Below are positions 43,011 to 51,197 of a stretch of 64,000 bases of DNA, piece after piece. Within the stretch, counting starts at the first letter, position 1. The number at the start of each line of letters is the position of its first letter. The notes under the pieces are model-generated. The model was not told where the DNA came from and did no database searches. It saw nothing but the letters and a program-made list of their open reading frames with translations. A program made the position numbers and the translations under genes. The DNA comes from an uncultured Acidobacteriota bacterium (GTDB lineage Bacteria > Acidobacteriota > Terriglobia > Bryobacterales > Bryobacteraceae). The stretch lies in the NCBI GenBank assembly GCA_902826685.1, contig CADEFT010000034.1, positions 1-64,000 on the forward strand, read 5' to 3'.

Positions 43011-46000
43011 ATGACAACGGCCAATCCCGTCGAAGATCTTTACGAACTGACTCCGGTACAGCATGGCATGCTGTTTCACGACCAGTTCGCGCCTGGCTCC
43101 GGGCTTTACATCGTGCAATTCGTCTGCACGATCGAGGGGGCGCTGAAGCCCGCCAGTTTCGAACAGGCGTGGCTGCGCGTGGCGGAAGTTCACCCCATCC
43201 TGCGCACGGCGTTCCATTGGCGCGATCTCGAAAAGCCGCTGCAAGTGGTAGCTCGCCAGGCGCGCGTTCCGTTTGCGACCTTCGACTGGCGCGAGGCGGG
43301 CACACCATTGCAGCAGTTTCTGGCCGAAGACCGCGCCCGCGGCTTCGATCTCGAACAGGCGCCGTTGATGCGATGCGCGCTTTGCCGCACCGGCGAAGAG
43401 CGTTGGGAATTCGTCTGGACGTTTCATCACCTGCTGCTCGATGGCTGGTCCACTTCGCTGGTCTTGCGCGACGTGCTGACCGCTTACGAATACCTGTGCC
43501 GCGGCGTGGAGCCGAAGCTTGAGCCCGCCGGAAACTTTTCGGCATACCTCGACTGGTTGCAGCGGCAGGATGCGGAGCGGGCAAAGGCGTTCTGGTCTGA
43601 AGCGCTTGCCGGAGCGAGCGTGCCGATGCCGCTTCCGCTCAATGGCGCCGCTTCCGGCGAGGCGTCCACCGTATCGGCGACCGTGCGCGAAAACCTCTCC
43701 ATCGATGTCACAGCGCGCCTCAAGACCCTCGCCCGCCAGCACCAGCTCACGTTGAATCACTTCGTGCAGGGCGCCTGGGCGCTGATGTTGAACCGCTACA
43801 GCGGCGCCGATGACATCGTGTTTGGCGCAACCGTATCGGGCCGGCCCGCCGCGCTCAATGGCGTGGAGCGGATCGCCGGCATGTTCATCAACACGCTGCC
43901 CGTGCGTGCCCGAATCGATCCGGAAATGCCGCTCATCTCCTGGCTGAGGGAGATCGGCGCCTATCAGCGCGAGATGCAGGAGTTCGAGTCCACCTCACTG
44001 GTCGACGTGCAGAAATGGACCGGCCTGCCAAGGCTCTTCGACAGCATCGTCGTTTTCGAAAACTACCCGGTGGAAGGCTCGCTCGCCGACGCCGGCCTGA
44101 GTATCCGCATCGGCAACCTTCGCTCGGCGGAGAAAACGAATTTCCCGCTGACGCTGGTGGCTGAACCCGGTGCGTCGCTCGGCCTGAAGCTCGACTACGA
44201 CCCGGCGCTGTACTCGAGCGAATCCGCTTCGCGCCTTCTCCGGCACACGGCCACTCTGCTGACCAACATGGCTGCCAACCCGGAGGCCCGCGCCATCGAT
44301 GTGCCCATGCTCACCGGCGATGAACTGCGGCAGATCACCGTCGATTGGAACCAGGCCGAGCCCTGCGACGTTCCCGCATGCGCATATCATGAGCTGTTCG
44401 AGCGGCAGGCCGCGTTGGCGCCCGAGGCCGTTGCCCTGCGATGCAAGGGCCGCGCCATGACTTACGGCGAACTCGACCGCAAAGCCAACCAACTCGCGCA
44501 TTCCTTGATCGCACGCGGCGTCAAAGCCGGCGACCGTATCGGCATCCGCATGCCGCGCTCCTTCGATATGGTGACCGGCCTGCTGGCGGTTCTCAAGACC
44601 GGATCGGCCTACGTCCCGCTGGATTCGTCTTATCCGGAGGAACGGCTGCGCTACATGATCGCGGACGCCGGCATTGACGTGGTACTCGAATCCGCCCACG
44701 CCACCGGCATGCCCGAATCGAACCCGGGAGTGAAGACGCATCCCGGCGACCTGGTCTACATGATCTATACCTCGGGATCCACGGGCCGGCCCAAGGGAGT
44801 GATGATTTCGCACGGCGGCCTGGTGAACTACGTAACGTGGGCGGGCGGCTATTACTTCCGCGATCACCGGGGCGGAGCGCCCGTGCAATCGCCCTTCGGC
44901 TTCGATCTGACGGTCACCAGTCTTCTTGTGCCGCTGGCCACCGGCCGCGCCGTGGATCTGCTCTCCGAAGAAGACAGCGTGCAGGCGCTGGGCGATGCGC
45001 TCGAAAGCCCGGGCGGTTATGGGCTGCTGAAGCTCACACCGGCGCACGTCGAGATCCTGAACCGGACCGTCAGCCCCGCCGCCGCTTCGCGTGCCGCGGG
45101 CGCCCTTGTGATCGGCGGCGAGGCGCTGTGGGCCGAAACGCTGGAGTTCTGGCGCCAGAATGCGCCCCGGGCGCGGCTCATCAACGAATACGGCCCCACG
45201 GAGATCACCGTGGCCTCGACGATCTACGAAGTCCCGGCGGGTCCATTGACGTCGCGCTCCATTCCGATCGGCTACCCCATCGCCAACACACGCCACTACG
45301 TGCTCGACCGCTACCTGCGTCCCGTGCCCGTTGGCGCCGCGGGGGAACTCTTCATCGGCGGCGCGGGCGTGGCACACGGCTATTTCAACCGGCCGGAACT
45401 GACCGCCGAAAAGTTCGTGCCGGATTCGTTCACCGGCACGCCGGGCGCACGGCTCTATCGCACCGGCGACCTGGCCCGTTACCGCCACGACGGCGTACTC
45501 GAATATCTGGGCCGTGTGGATCACCAGGTGAAGGTTCGCGGCTTTCGCATCGAACCCGGCGAGATCGAGACGGCGCTGCTCGCGCATCCCGGCATTCGCG
45601 AAGCTCTTGCGGTTACGACCGACGGCCCACAGGCGGACAAGCAATTGATCGCCTACGTGGTGCCGGAGGCGGGCGCGAATCTCGAGTGGGAGCAACTGCG
45701 TGCCTTCCTGAGCACGCATCTGCCGCCCTACATGATTCCATCCCTCATCGTTCCGCTGGAAGCGTTTCCTTTGACGGCGAATGGCAAGGTGGACCGGGGC
45801 GCTCTGCCCGGCGCGGGGACCATGGCCATCTCACGGCAGTACGCGCCGCCCGAAGGGCCGTTGGAACAGATCCTCGAGGAGATTTTCACCGAAGTGCTCG
45901 CCGTCGACCGCATCGGCCGTCACGGACACTTCTTCGAACTCGGCGGGCATTCGCTGCTGGCCACGCAACTGGTTTCCCGCATCGCCGACGCGATGCAACT

Positions 46001-46139
46001 GCAGGTGCCCTTGCGGCGTGTGTTCGAATCGCCCACACCCGCGCTGCTGGCGGCTTCGTTCATAGCCGATCCGCAAGCCGCCGCCGCGATCGCCGCGCTG
46101 GCTGAGATCGATGCGGAACTGGCCGGAGCGCGATCATGA
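43011..46139 (+). CDS. NRPS C-A-PCP, predicted Asn module
   Basis: 1042 residues. C domain ~1-430 starts 'YELTPVQHGMLFH', again the DCL type expected after an epimerase; HHLLLDG at ~138. A domain ~445-930 with YTSGSTGRPKG (~585); the pocket reads D-L-T-K-V-G-E-V-A-K, close to Asn (DLTKLGEVGK) and less so to Asp. PCP ~945-1010 with LGGHSL. No epimerase. The ribosome binding site AGAGG is inside the end of the previous gene, and the stop overlaps the next start as ATGA, so translation is coupled on both sides. Confidence 0.96.
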   Translation: MTTANPVEDLYELTPVQHGMLFHDQFAPGSGLYIVQFVCTIEGALKPASFEQAWLRVAEVHPILRTAFHWRDLEKPLQVVARQARVPFATFDWREAGTPLQQFLAEDRARGFDLEQAPLMRCALCRTGEERWEFVWTFHHLLLDGWSTSLVLRDVLTAYEYLCRGVEPKLEPAGNFSAYLDWLQRQDAERAKAFWSEALAGASVPMPLPLNGAASGEASTVSATVRENLSIDVTARLKTLARQHQLTLNHFVQGAWALMLNRYSGADDIVFGATVSGRPAALNGVERIAGMFINTLPVRARIDPEMPLISWLREIGAYQREMQEFESTSLVDVQKWTGLPRLFDSIVVFENYPVEGSLADAGLSIRIGNLRSAEKTNFPLTLVAEPGASLGLKLDYDPALYSSESASRLLRHTATLLTNMAANPEARAIDVPMLTGDELRQITVDWNQAEPCDVPACAYHELFERQAALAPEAVALRCKGRAMTYGELDRKANQLAHSLIARGVKAGDRIGIRMPRSFDMVTGLLAVLKTGSAYVPLDSSYPEERLRYMIADAGIDVVLESAHATGMPESNPGVKTHPGDLVYMIYTSGSTGRPKGVMISHGGLVNYVTWAGGYYFRDHRGGAPVQSPFGFDLTVTSLLVPLATGRAVDLLSEEDSVQALGDALESPGGYGLLKLTPAHVEILNRTVSPAAASRAAGALVIGGEALWAETLEFWRQNAPRARLINEYGPTEITVASTIYEVPAGPLTSRSIPIGYPIANTRHYVLDRYLRPVPVGAAGELFIGGAGVAHGYFNRPELTAEKFVPDSFTGTPGARLYRTGDLARYRHDGVLEYLGRVDHQVKVRGFRIEPGEIETALLAHPGIREALAVTTDGPQADKQLIAYVVPEAGANLEWEQLRAFLSTHLPPYMIPSLIVPLEAFPLTANGKVDRGALPGAGTMAISRQYAPPEGPLEQILEEIFTEVLAVDRIGRHGHFFELGGHSLLATQLVSRIADAMQLQVPLRRVFESPTPALLAASFIADPQAAAAIAALAEIDAELAGARS

Positions 46140-49100
46140 GCGCCGTCGCGGCAGCGCCGGCCCGCGGCAGGCTCCTCGATGCAATGCGGCGGCGAACCGC
46201 TAGCCCCGCGCCCGGCATTCCGCGGCGCGAAGATCCGCGAACCGCGCCGCTTTCCTATTCGCAGGAGCGGCTGTGGTTCCTGCATCAACTCGACCCGTCG
46301 AGCTCCGCCTATCACATCGTCACGCCGTTTCGTCTGACCGGCGCCGTGGACCCCGGCCACCTCGACCGGTGCCTGCGCGCGCTGCGGCAGCGCCATGAAA
46401 TTCTGCGCACGACGTTTCCGCTGGCCGCTGGACAACCCGAGCAGCGCATCGCGCCGCCTTCGGACGAATCCATCCTGGAAGTCATGGACGCCCCGGAGGA
46501 CTGGCGTGCCGCGCTCGATGCGCACGCTCAGCGCCCTTTCGATCTTGAGACCGGGCCGTTGCTGCGTGCCGCTCTGTTCCGGTTGGGCGCTCGCGAATAC
46601 GCGGGTCACATCACCATGCATCACATCGTCTCCGACGGGTGGTCTTCGGAGATCTTCTTTCGCGAACTGGCGGCGCTTGCTTCCGGACATGCCGCGTTGC
46701 CTGCGCTGCCGGTTCAGTACGGCGATTTCGCCGTCTGGCAAAGGCGTTCCGGCTTCAGTTCCCTCGACTTTTGGAAGCGAACCATGCAAGGCGCACCGGC
46801 GCTGCTGGAGCTGCCGCTCGACCGTCCGCGTGGAGCCGCTACATTTTCACCGGGTGCGCGCGAGTCCGTCGAGGTCGGCGCCGAACTTACGGGCCGCCTT
46901 CGCGAACTCAGCCGGCGCGAAGGCGCCACGCTATTCATGACGCTGCTGGCGGCGTTCGCCGCCACGCTAAGCCGCTATGCCGGGCAGCGCGACATCGTCA
47001 TCGGGACTCCCGTCGCCAACCGGAATCGCAGCGAACTGGAACCGCTCATCGGTCTGTTGATGAATACCATCGCGCTACGCATTCGGCTTGCCGATGGCAT
47101 CACTTTCCGTGGATTGCTGAAAGCGGTGCGGGAGAACGCGCTTGAGGCGTTCGCTCATCAGGACCTGCCGTTCGACAAGTTGATCGAAGAGTTGAAGCCG
47201 GAGCGCAACGCCGGCCACGCGCCCTTTGCGCAGACCTTGTTCGTACTGCAGCAAGCGGCCGGCGCGCCCCTGCAACTGCCCGGTATGCTGCTTGAGCCGC
47301 TCGCCGCGCCTTGCGGACAGGCGAAGAACGATCTCGCGCTCTACGTCGAGGACCGCGGTGGCTGCCTCTCCGCGTCGCTCGAATACAACACCGCGCTGTT
47401 TGACGCGGCATCCATCCGCCAGATGCTTTCGAGTTGGAAGCTGCTGCTGGAAGCCGGGCCGGATGCGCGCATCGACGACGCGCCGATCCTGGAACCGGGG
47501 CATCGCGCCACGATCCTGGAACATTGGAACGCCTCTGCTACGGAGTGGCCGCAAGGCGGCTGCGTCCACACGCTCATCGAACGGCAGGCGCGATTGACGC
47601 CGCAGGCCGTGGCCGTTGAATTCGAGGGCCGCGAGATCACCTACGCCCAGATCGACCGCCGCGCCAACCGGCTGGCCAATCATCTGCGCAGCCGCGGCAT
47701 CCGGCCGGATCACCTGGTGGCCGTGTGCATGGAGCGCTCCATCGAAATGATCGTCGCGGTGCTGGCGGTGCTCAAAGCCGGCGCCGCTTACGTGCCGCTC
47801 GATCCGGCCTACCCGGCCGATCGGATCGGCATGGTGCTCGAAGACTCCGGCGCCGAACTGGTGCTGACAAAGGATTGCGTGCTCGAAGGCGAAGACGACC
47901 ACCCGCCATCTACGGGCGTGGAATCCGGCCATCTGGCTTATGTGATCTTCACGTCCGGTTCCACGGGCAGGCCGAAGGGAGTCGAAGTACGCCATGAGGG
48001 AGTGGTGAATTTTCTCCGCTCGATGGCGCGCGAGCCCGGTCTGACCGCCGGCGGCACGATGGTGGCGCTCACCACGCTTTCCTTCGACATCGCCGGTCTC
48101 GAGATTTTTCTTCCCCTCAGCCTTGGCGCCAAGATCGTGCTGGTAAGCCGCGACACGGCGCGCGATGGCGAAGCTCTTGCCCGCGCGATCGCCGTCGCCA
48201 CCTGCGTGCAGGCGACGCCAGCCACGTTCCGCATGCTGATTGAGTCCGGCTGGCGGGGCGGCTCCGGTCTGAAAGTTCTGTGCGGTGGCGAGGCGATGCC
48301 CAGCGATCTGGCCCGGCAACTGCTCGCGCGCTGCGAAGAGTTGTGGAACATGTACGGTCCCACGGAGACCACCATCTGGTCGAGCGTGCTTCGCGTGGAG
48401 CCGGGATTCCGCGCGCCTGTCTCGATAGGCTTCCCCATCGCCAACACGCGCCTGCACGTGCTCGATGCCAATAGCGAGCCCGTACCGGTTGGCGTGGTGG
48501 GCGACCTCTACATCGGCGGCGATGGCGTGGCGCGCGGCTACAAAAACAAGCCCGATCTCACGGCGGAAAAATTCGTGCCCGATCCGTTTGGCAAACCCGG
48601 TGAACGGCTCTACCGGACGGGCGATCTGGCGCGCTATCGCTGGACCGGCGACATCGAGTTCCTGGGCCGTGCCGACCACCAGGTGAAGGTGCGCGGGTTC
48701 CGTATCGAACTCGGCGAAATCGAGGAAGCTCTCACGCGCCACCCGGAGGTGCGCATGGCCGCGGTGATTCTCGCCGAAGCGCAACTGGTGGCTTACGCCG
48801 TCGTGGGCGAAACGAATCCTCCGGACGACGCGGCGCTGCGCCGGCACCTTGCCTCCAGTTTGCCGGACTATATGGTTCCCGCTATGTTCGTGCGTCTACC
48901 GGAAATGCCGCTGACGCCGAATGGCAAGATCGACCGGCGCGCCCTGCCCATGCCCGCCGCCGGAACGTTGGGCCCGGCGCGGGAATGGCTCCCGCTCGAA
49001 ACCGCCGCCCAGTGCGCGATCGCTGAGATTTTCGGCGCGGTTCTCAACACCGGTGTGCCTGGCCGCAACGGCCATTTCTTCGAACTCGGCGGTCACTCCC

Positions 49101-50401
49101 TGCTGGTGACGAAGACCCTGCTGCGCATTCGAGAGCGCTTCGGGCGCGACCTGCCTGTGCGAACGCTCTTTGAGTCCCCTACGGTCGAAGCCCTGGCCCA
49201 GGCTGTCGAAGAGGGCGCGCGTGCTGAATCGGCCGCGCAACTGGAACGCGACGTCACGCTCGACATCCATCCCGATTGGACGCTTCCCGAGACCTCCTCC
49301 GGACAGGTGCTGCTCACCGGCGCTTCCGGATTTCTGGGTACCTTCCTGCTGCACAGCCTATTGGAACAAACCAGTGCCAGCGTCGTTTGCCTGGTACGAG
49401 GCGGACTCAGCCGCTTGCGCGAGCGGATGCAATCGTACCGGCTCTGGCGTCCGGAGATGGCGGCCCGCATTCACGTGCAGGAAGGCGACCTGGCGCAGCC
49501 GCTGCTGGGGCTTAGTCCCGCGCGATTCGAAGAACTCGCCGCCGGCATCGACGCCATCTATCACAATGGCGCGGCCGTGAATTTCTTCCAAAGTTACGCC
49601 GATCTGAAGCCGGCCAACGTCGACGGCACGCGCGAAGTGCTGCGCCTCGCCGCGCAAGGCAAACGCAAGACGGTTCACTACGTTTCCACCACATCGGTGC
49701 TGGCGCACGACGCCCAGGTGGCCGCGCGATTCTTCGAAGAGGAGCCGCTCGGCGGACCGCCGCTGGCCGCCGGAGGCTATCCGCAATCGAAATGGGTGGC
49801 GGAAAAAATCCTCGATCTCGCCCAAAGCCGCGGCATTCCAGTGGCCGTCTACCGGCCGGGAACCATCACCGGCAGTTCCCGCAACGGCGCCTGCAACGAA
49901 GACGATTTTCTTTACCGCTTTCTGCGCGGTTCGATCCAGATGGGCGCCGCGCCGGATATCTCCATGGCCGTCGACCTGCTGCCGGCCGATTGGGTCGCCG
50001 CCGCTATTGTCGCCATTTCGAAGGGTGCCGCCGCGGGCCGCCGTTATCACCTGACGGCGCCCGAACCGGCCGGCATCGAACGTATCTTCGAATGGACGCG
50101 TTCAGCCGGCTTTCCGCTCGAACACCTGCCGTATCGGGAATGGCGCGAACGTCTGGAGTTGCTCACCGGGGAAGCCGGCAACGCGCTGGCCCCGGTAACG
50201 GCGCTGCTGCCGCGCAACAACGAGGATCGTTTCCACGTGGTGCAGGCGAGCTTCGATGGCGCCAACACCCGCGCGGCGCTCGAAGGCGCGGGATTAGGCT
50301 GTCCCCGGCCGACCGAAGCGCTGATGCATCTTTACCTTGATTACCTGGCCGCCAAACAATTCATTCCGACCGCAATGGAGCCGAAACATGTCTGTCAATA
50401 A
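46136..50401 (+). CDS. NRPS C-A-PCP-reductase (terminal), predicted Gly module
   Basis: 1421 residues, the releasing enzyme. C domain ~35-440 LCL type ('SYSQERLWFLHQL', HHIVSDG ~161). A domain ~470-945 with FTSGSTGRPKG (~605); the pocket reads D-I-L-Q-L-G-M-I-W-K, nearly the textbook Gly code. PCP ~960-1025 with LGGHSL. The C-terminus is a thioester reductase, not a thioesterase: NAD(P)-binding GASGFLG (~1062), catalytic 'STTS' and YPQSK (~1215). It should release the peptide as a C-terminal glycine aldehyde, or as the alcohol if it reduces twice. LgrD of linear gramicidin does the comparable Gly reduction. The gene overlaps the thioesterase gene by 14 bases. Confidence 0.96.
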   Translation: MSAVAAAPARGRLLDAMRRRTASPAPGIPRREDPRTAPLSYSQERLWFLHQLDPSSSAYHIVTPFRLTGAVDPGHLDRCLRALRQRHEILRTTFPLAAGQPEQRIAPPSDESILEVMDAPEDWRAALDAHAQRPFDLETGPLLRAALFRLGAREYAGHITMHHIVSDGWSSEIFFRELAALASGHAALPALPVQYGDFAVWQRRSGFSSLDFWKRTMQGAPALLELPLDRPRGAATFSPGARESVEVGAELTGRLRELSRREGATLFMTLLAAFAATLSRYAGQRDIVIGTPVANRNRSELEPLIGLLMNTIALRIRLADGITFRGLLKAVRENALEAFAHQDLPFDKLIEELKPERNAGHAPFAQTLFVLQQAAGAPLQLPGMLLEPLAAPCGQAKNDLALYVEDRGGCLSASLEYNTALFDAASIRQMLSSWKLLLEAGPDARIDDAPILEPGHRATILEHWNASATEWPQGGCVHTLIERQARLTPQAVAVEFEGREITYAQIDRRANRLANHLRSRGIRPDHLVAVCMERSIEMIVAVLAVLKAGAAYVPLDPAYPADRIGMVLEDSGAELVLTKDCVLEGEDDHPPSTGVESGHLAYVIFTSGSTGRPKGVEVRHEGVVNFLRSMAREPGLTAGGTMVALTTLSFDIAGLEIFLPLSLGAKIVLVSRDTARDGEALARAIAVATCVQATPATFRMLIESGWRGGSGLKVLCGGEAMPSDLARQLLARCEELWNMYGPTETTIWSSVLRVEPGFRAPVSIGFPIANTRLHVLDANSEPVPVGVVGDLYIGGDGVARGYKNKPDLTAEKFVPDPFGKPGERLYRTGDLARYRWTGDIEFLGRADHQVKVRGFRIELGEIEEALTRHPEVRMAAVILAEAQLVAYAVVGETNPPDDAALRRHLASSLPDYMVPAMFVRLPEMPLTPNGKIDRRALPMPAAGTLGPAREWLPLETAAQCAIAEIFGAVLNTGVPGRNGHFFELGGHSLLVTKTLLRIRERFGRDLPVRTLFESPTVEALAQAVEEGARAESAAQLERDVTLDIHPDWTLPETSSGQVLLTGASGFLGTFLLHSLLEQTSASVVCLVRGGLSRLRERMQSYRLWRPEMAARIHVQEGDLAQPLLGLSPARFEELAAGIDAIYHNGAAVNFFQSYADLKPANVDGTREVLRLAAQGKRKTVHYVSTTSVLAHDAQVAARFFEEEPLGGPPLAAGGYPQSKWVAEKILDLAQSRGIPVAVYRPGTITGSSRNGACNEDDFLYRFLRGSIQMGAAPDISMAVDLLPADWVAAAIVAISKGAAAGRRYHLTAPEPAGIERIFEWTRSAGFPLEHLPYREWRERLELLTGEAGNALAPVTALLPRNNEDRFHVVQASFDGANTRAALEGAGLGCPRPTEALMHLYLDYLAAKQFIPTAMEPKHVCQ

Positions 50402-51197
50402 ATGGTTTGCGCGCACACGGCCTCAGACCCAGCCCGCCGCGCGTCTGTTCTGTTTCCCGTTCGCCGGCGGTGGCACTTCCAGTTTCCGGCCGTGGGCTTC
50501 GCTCTATCCGGCGGAAATCGAAATCTGCCCCGTGCAAATGCCGGGGCGGGAAAGCCGGATGACGGAGCCGCCGGCCCGCAATCTGGCGCGGCTGGCCGCC
50601 GATATCGCGCAGGGCCTCGGTCCGGCGCTGGACCGCCCGTTTGCCTTCTTCGGGCACAGCCTGGGCGCCATTGTGGCGTTTGAAGTAACCCGTCAATTGC
50701 GCCGCATGGGGGCCAGCCTGCCCGATCATCTTTTTCTTTCCGGCCACGGTCCCGCGTTTGTGGAAACGCGCGCCAATCCTTTCCACCTGATGCCAGACGG
50801 CGAGTTTCTCGACGCGGTGAGAAAGTTTGGCGGGCTGCCGGACGCCGTGCTGCGCCACCGCGAACTGCTGGAGATGATACTGCCCGTTCTGAAGGCGGAC
50901 TTCGAGCTTTACGAAACCCACCGGCACGTTCCCGAGGCGCCGCTGAACATCCCGATTAGCGCCTTGGGCGGCCTCTCCGATTTCAGCGTGCCGCGCCGTC
51001 ACCTGGAGGCATGGAGCGGTGAAACCACTTACCCGCTGGATGTGCGGATGTTCCCAGGCGGCCACTTCTATCTGCAGCAATGCGAGCCGCTGCCGGGACT
51101 GGTGGCGAGTGTCCTGCCGCAGTTCCCGGACCCGGGCATCAGAACAGTAGTTTCAGTCCGAACTGGATTTGCCGCGGCGCATTCGCCTGGCCTGTGA
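50388..51197 (+). CDS. Type II thioesterase (editing)
   Basis: A 269-residue alpha/beta-hydrolase of the stand-alone TEII family that clears misprimed carrier proteins. N-terminal 'RLFCFPFAGGGTSSFRPW', catalytic nucleophile GHSLGA (~94) and the C-terminal 'FPGGHFYL' histidine are present. The ATG has GGAG upstream and overlaps the end of the reductase gene. Because release is reductive, this enzyme is probably for proofreading, not product release. The last ~20 residues are extra for the family and lie in a 59-base overlap with the end of the convergent receptor gene, so they may be an accident of a late stop. Confidence 0.95.
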   Translation: MSVNKWFARTRPQTQPAARLFCFPFAGGGTSSFRPWASLYPAEIEICPVQMPGRESRMTEPPARNLARLAADIAQGLGPALDRPFAFFGHSLGAIVAFEVTRQLRRMGASLPDHLFLSGHGPAFVETRANPFHLMPDGEFLDAVRKFGGLPDAVLRHRELLEMILPVLKADFELYETHRHVPEAPLNIPISALGGLSDFSVPRRHLEAWSGETTYPLDVRMFPGGHFYLQQCEPLPGLVASVLPQFPDPGIRTVVSVRTGFAAAHSPGL

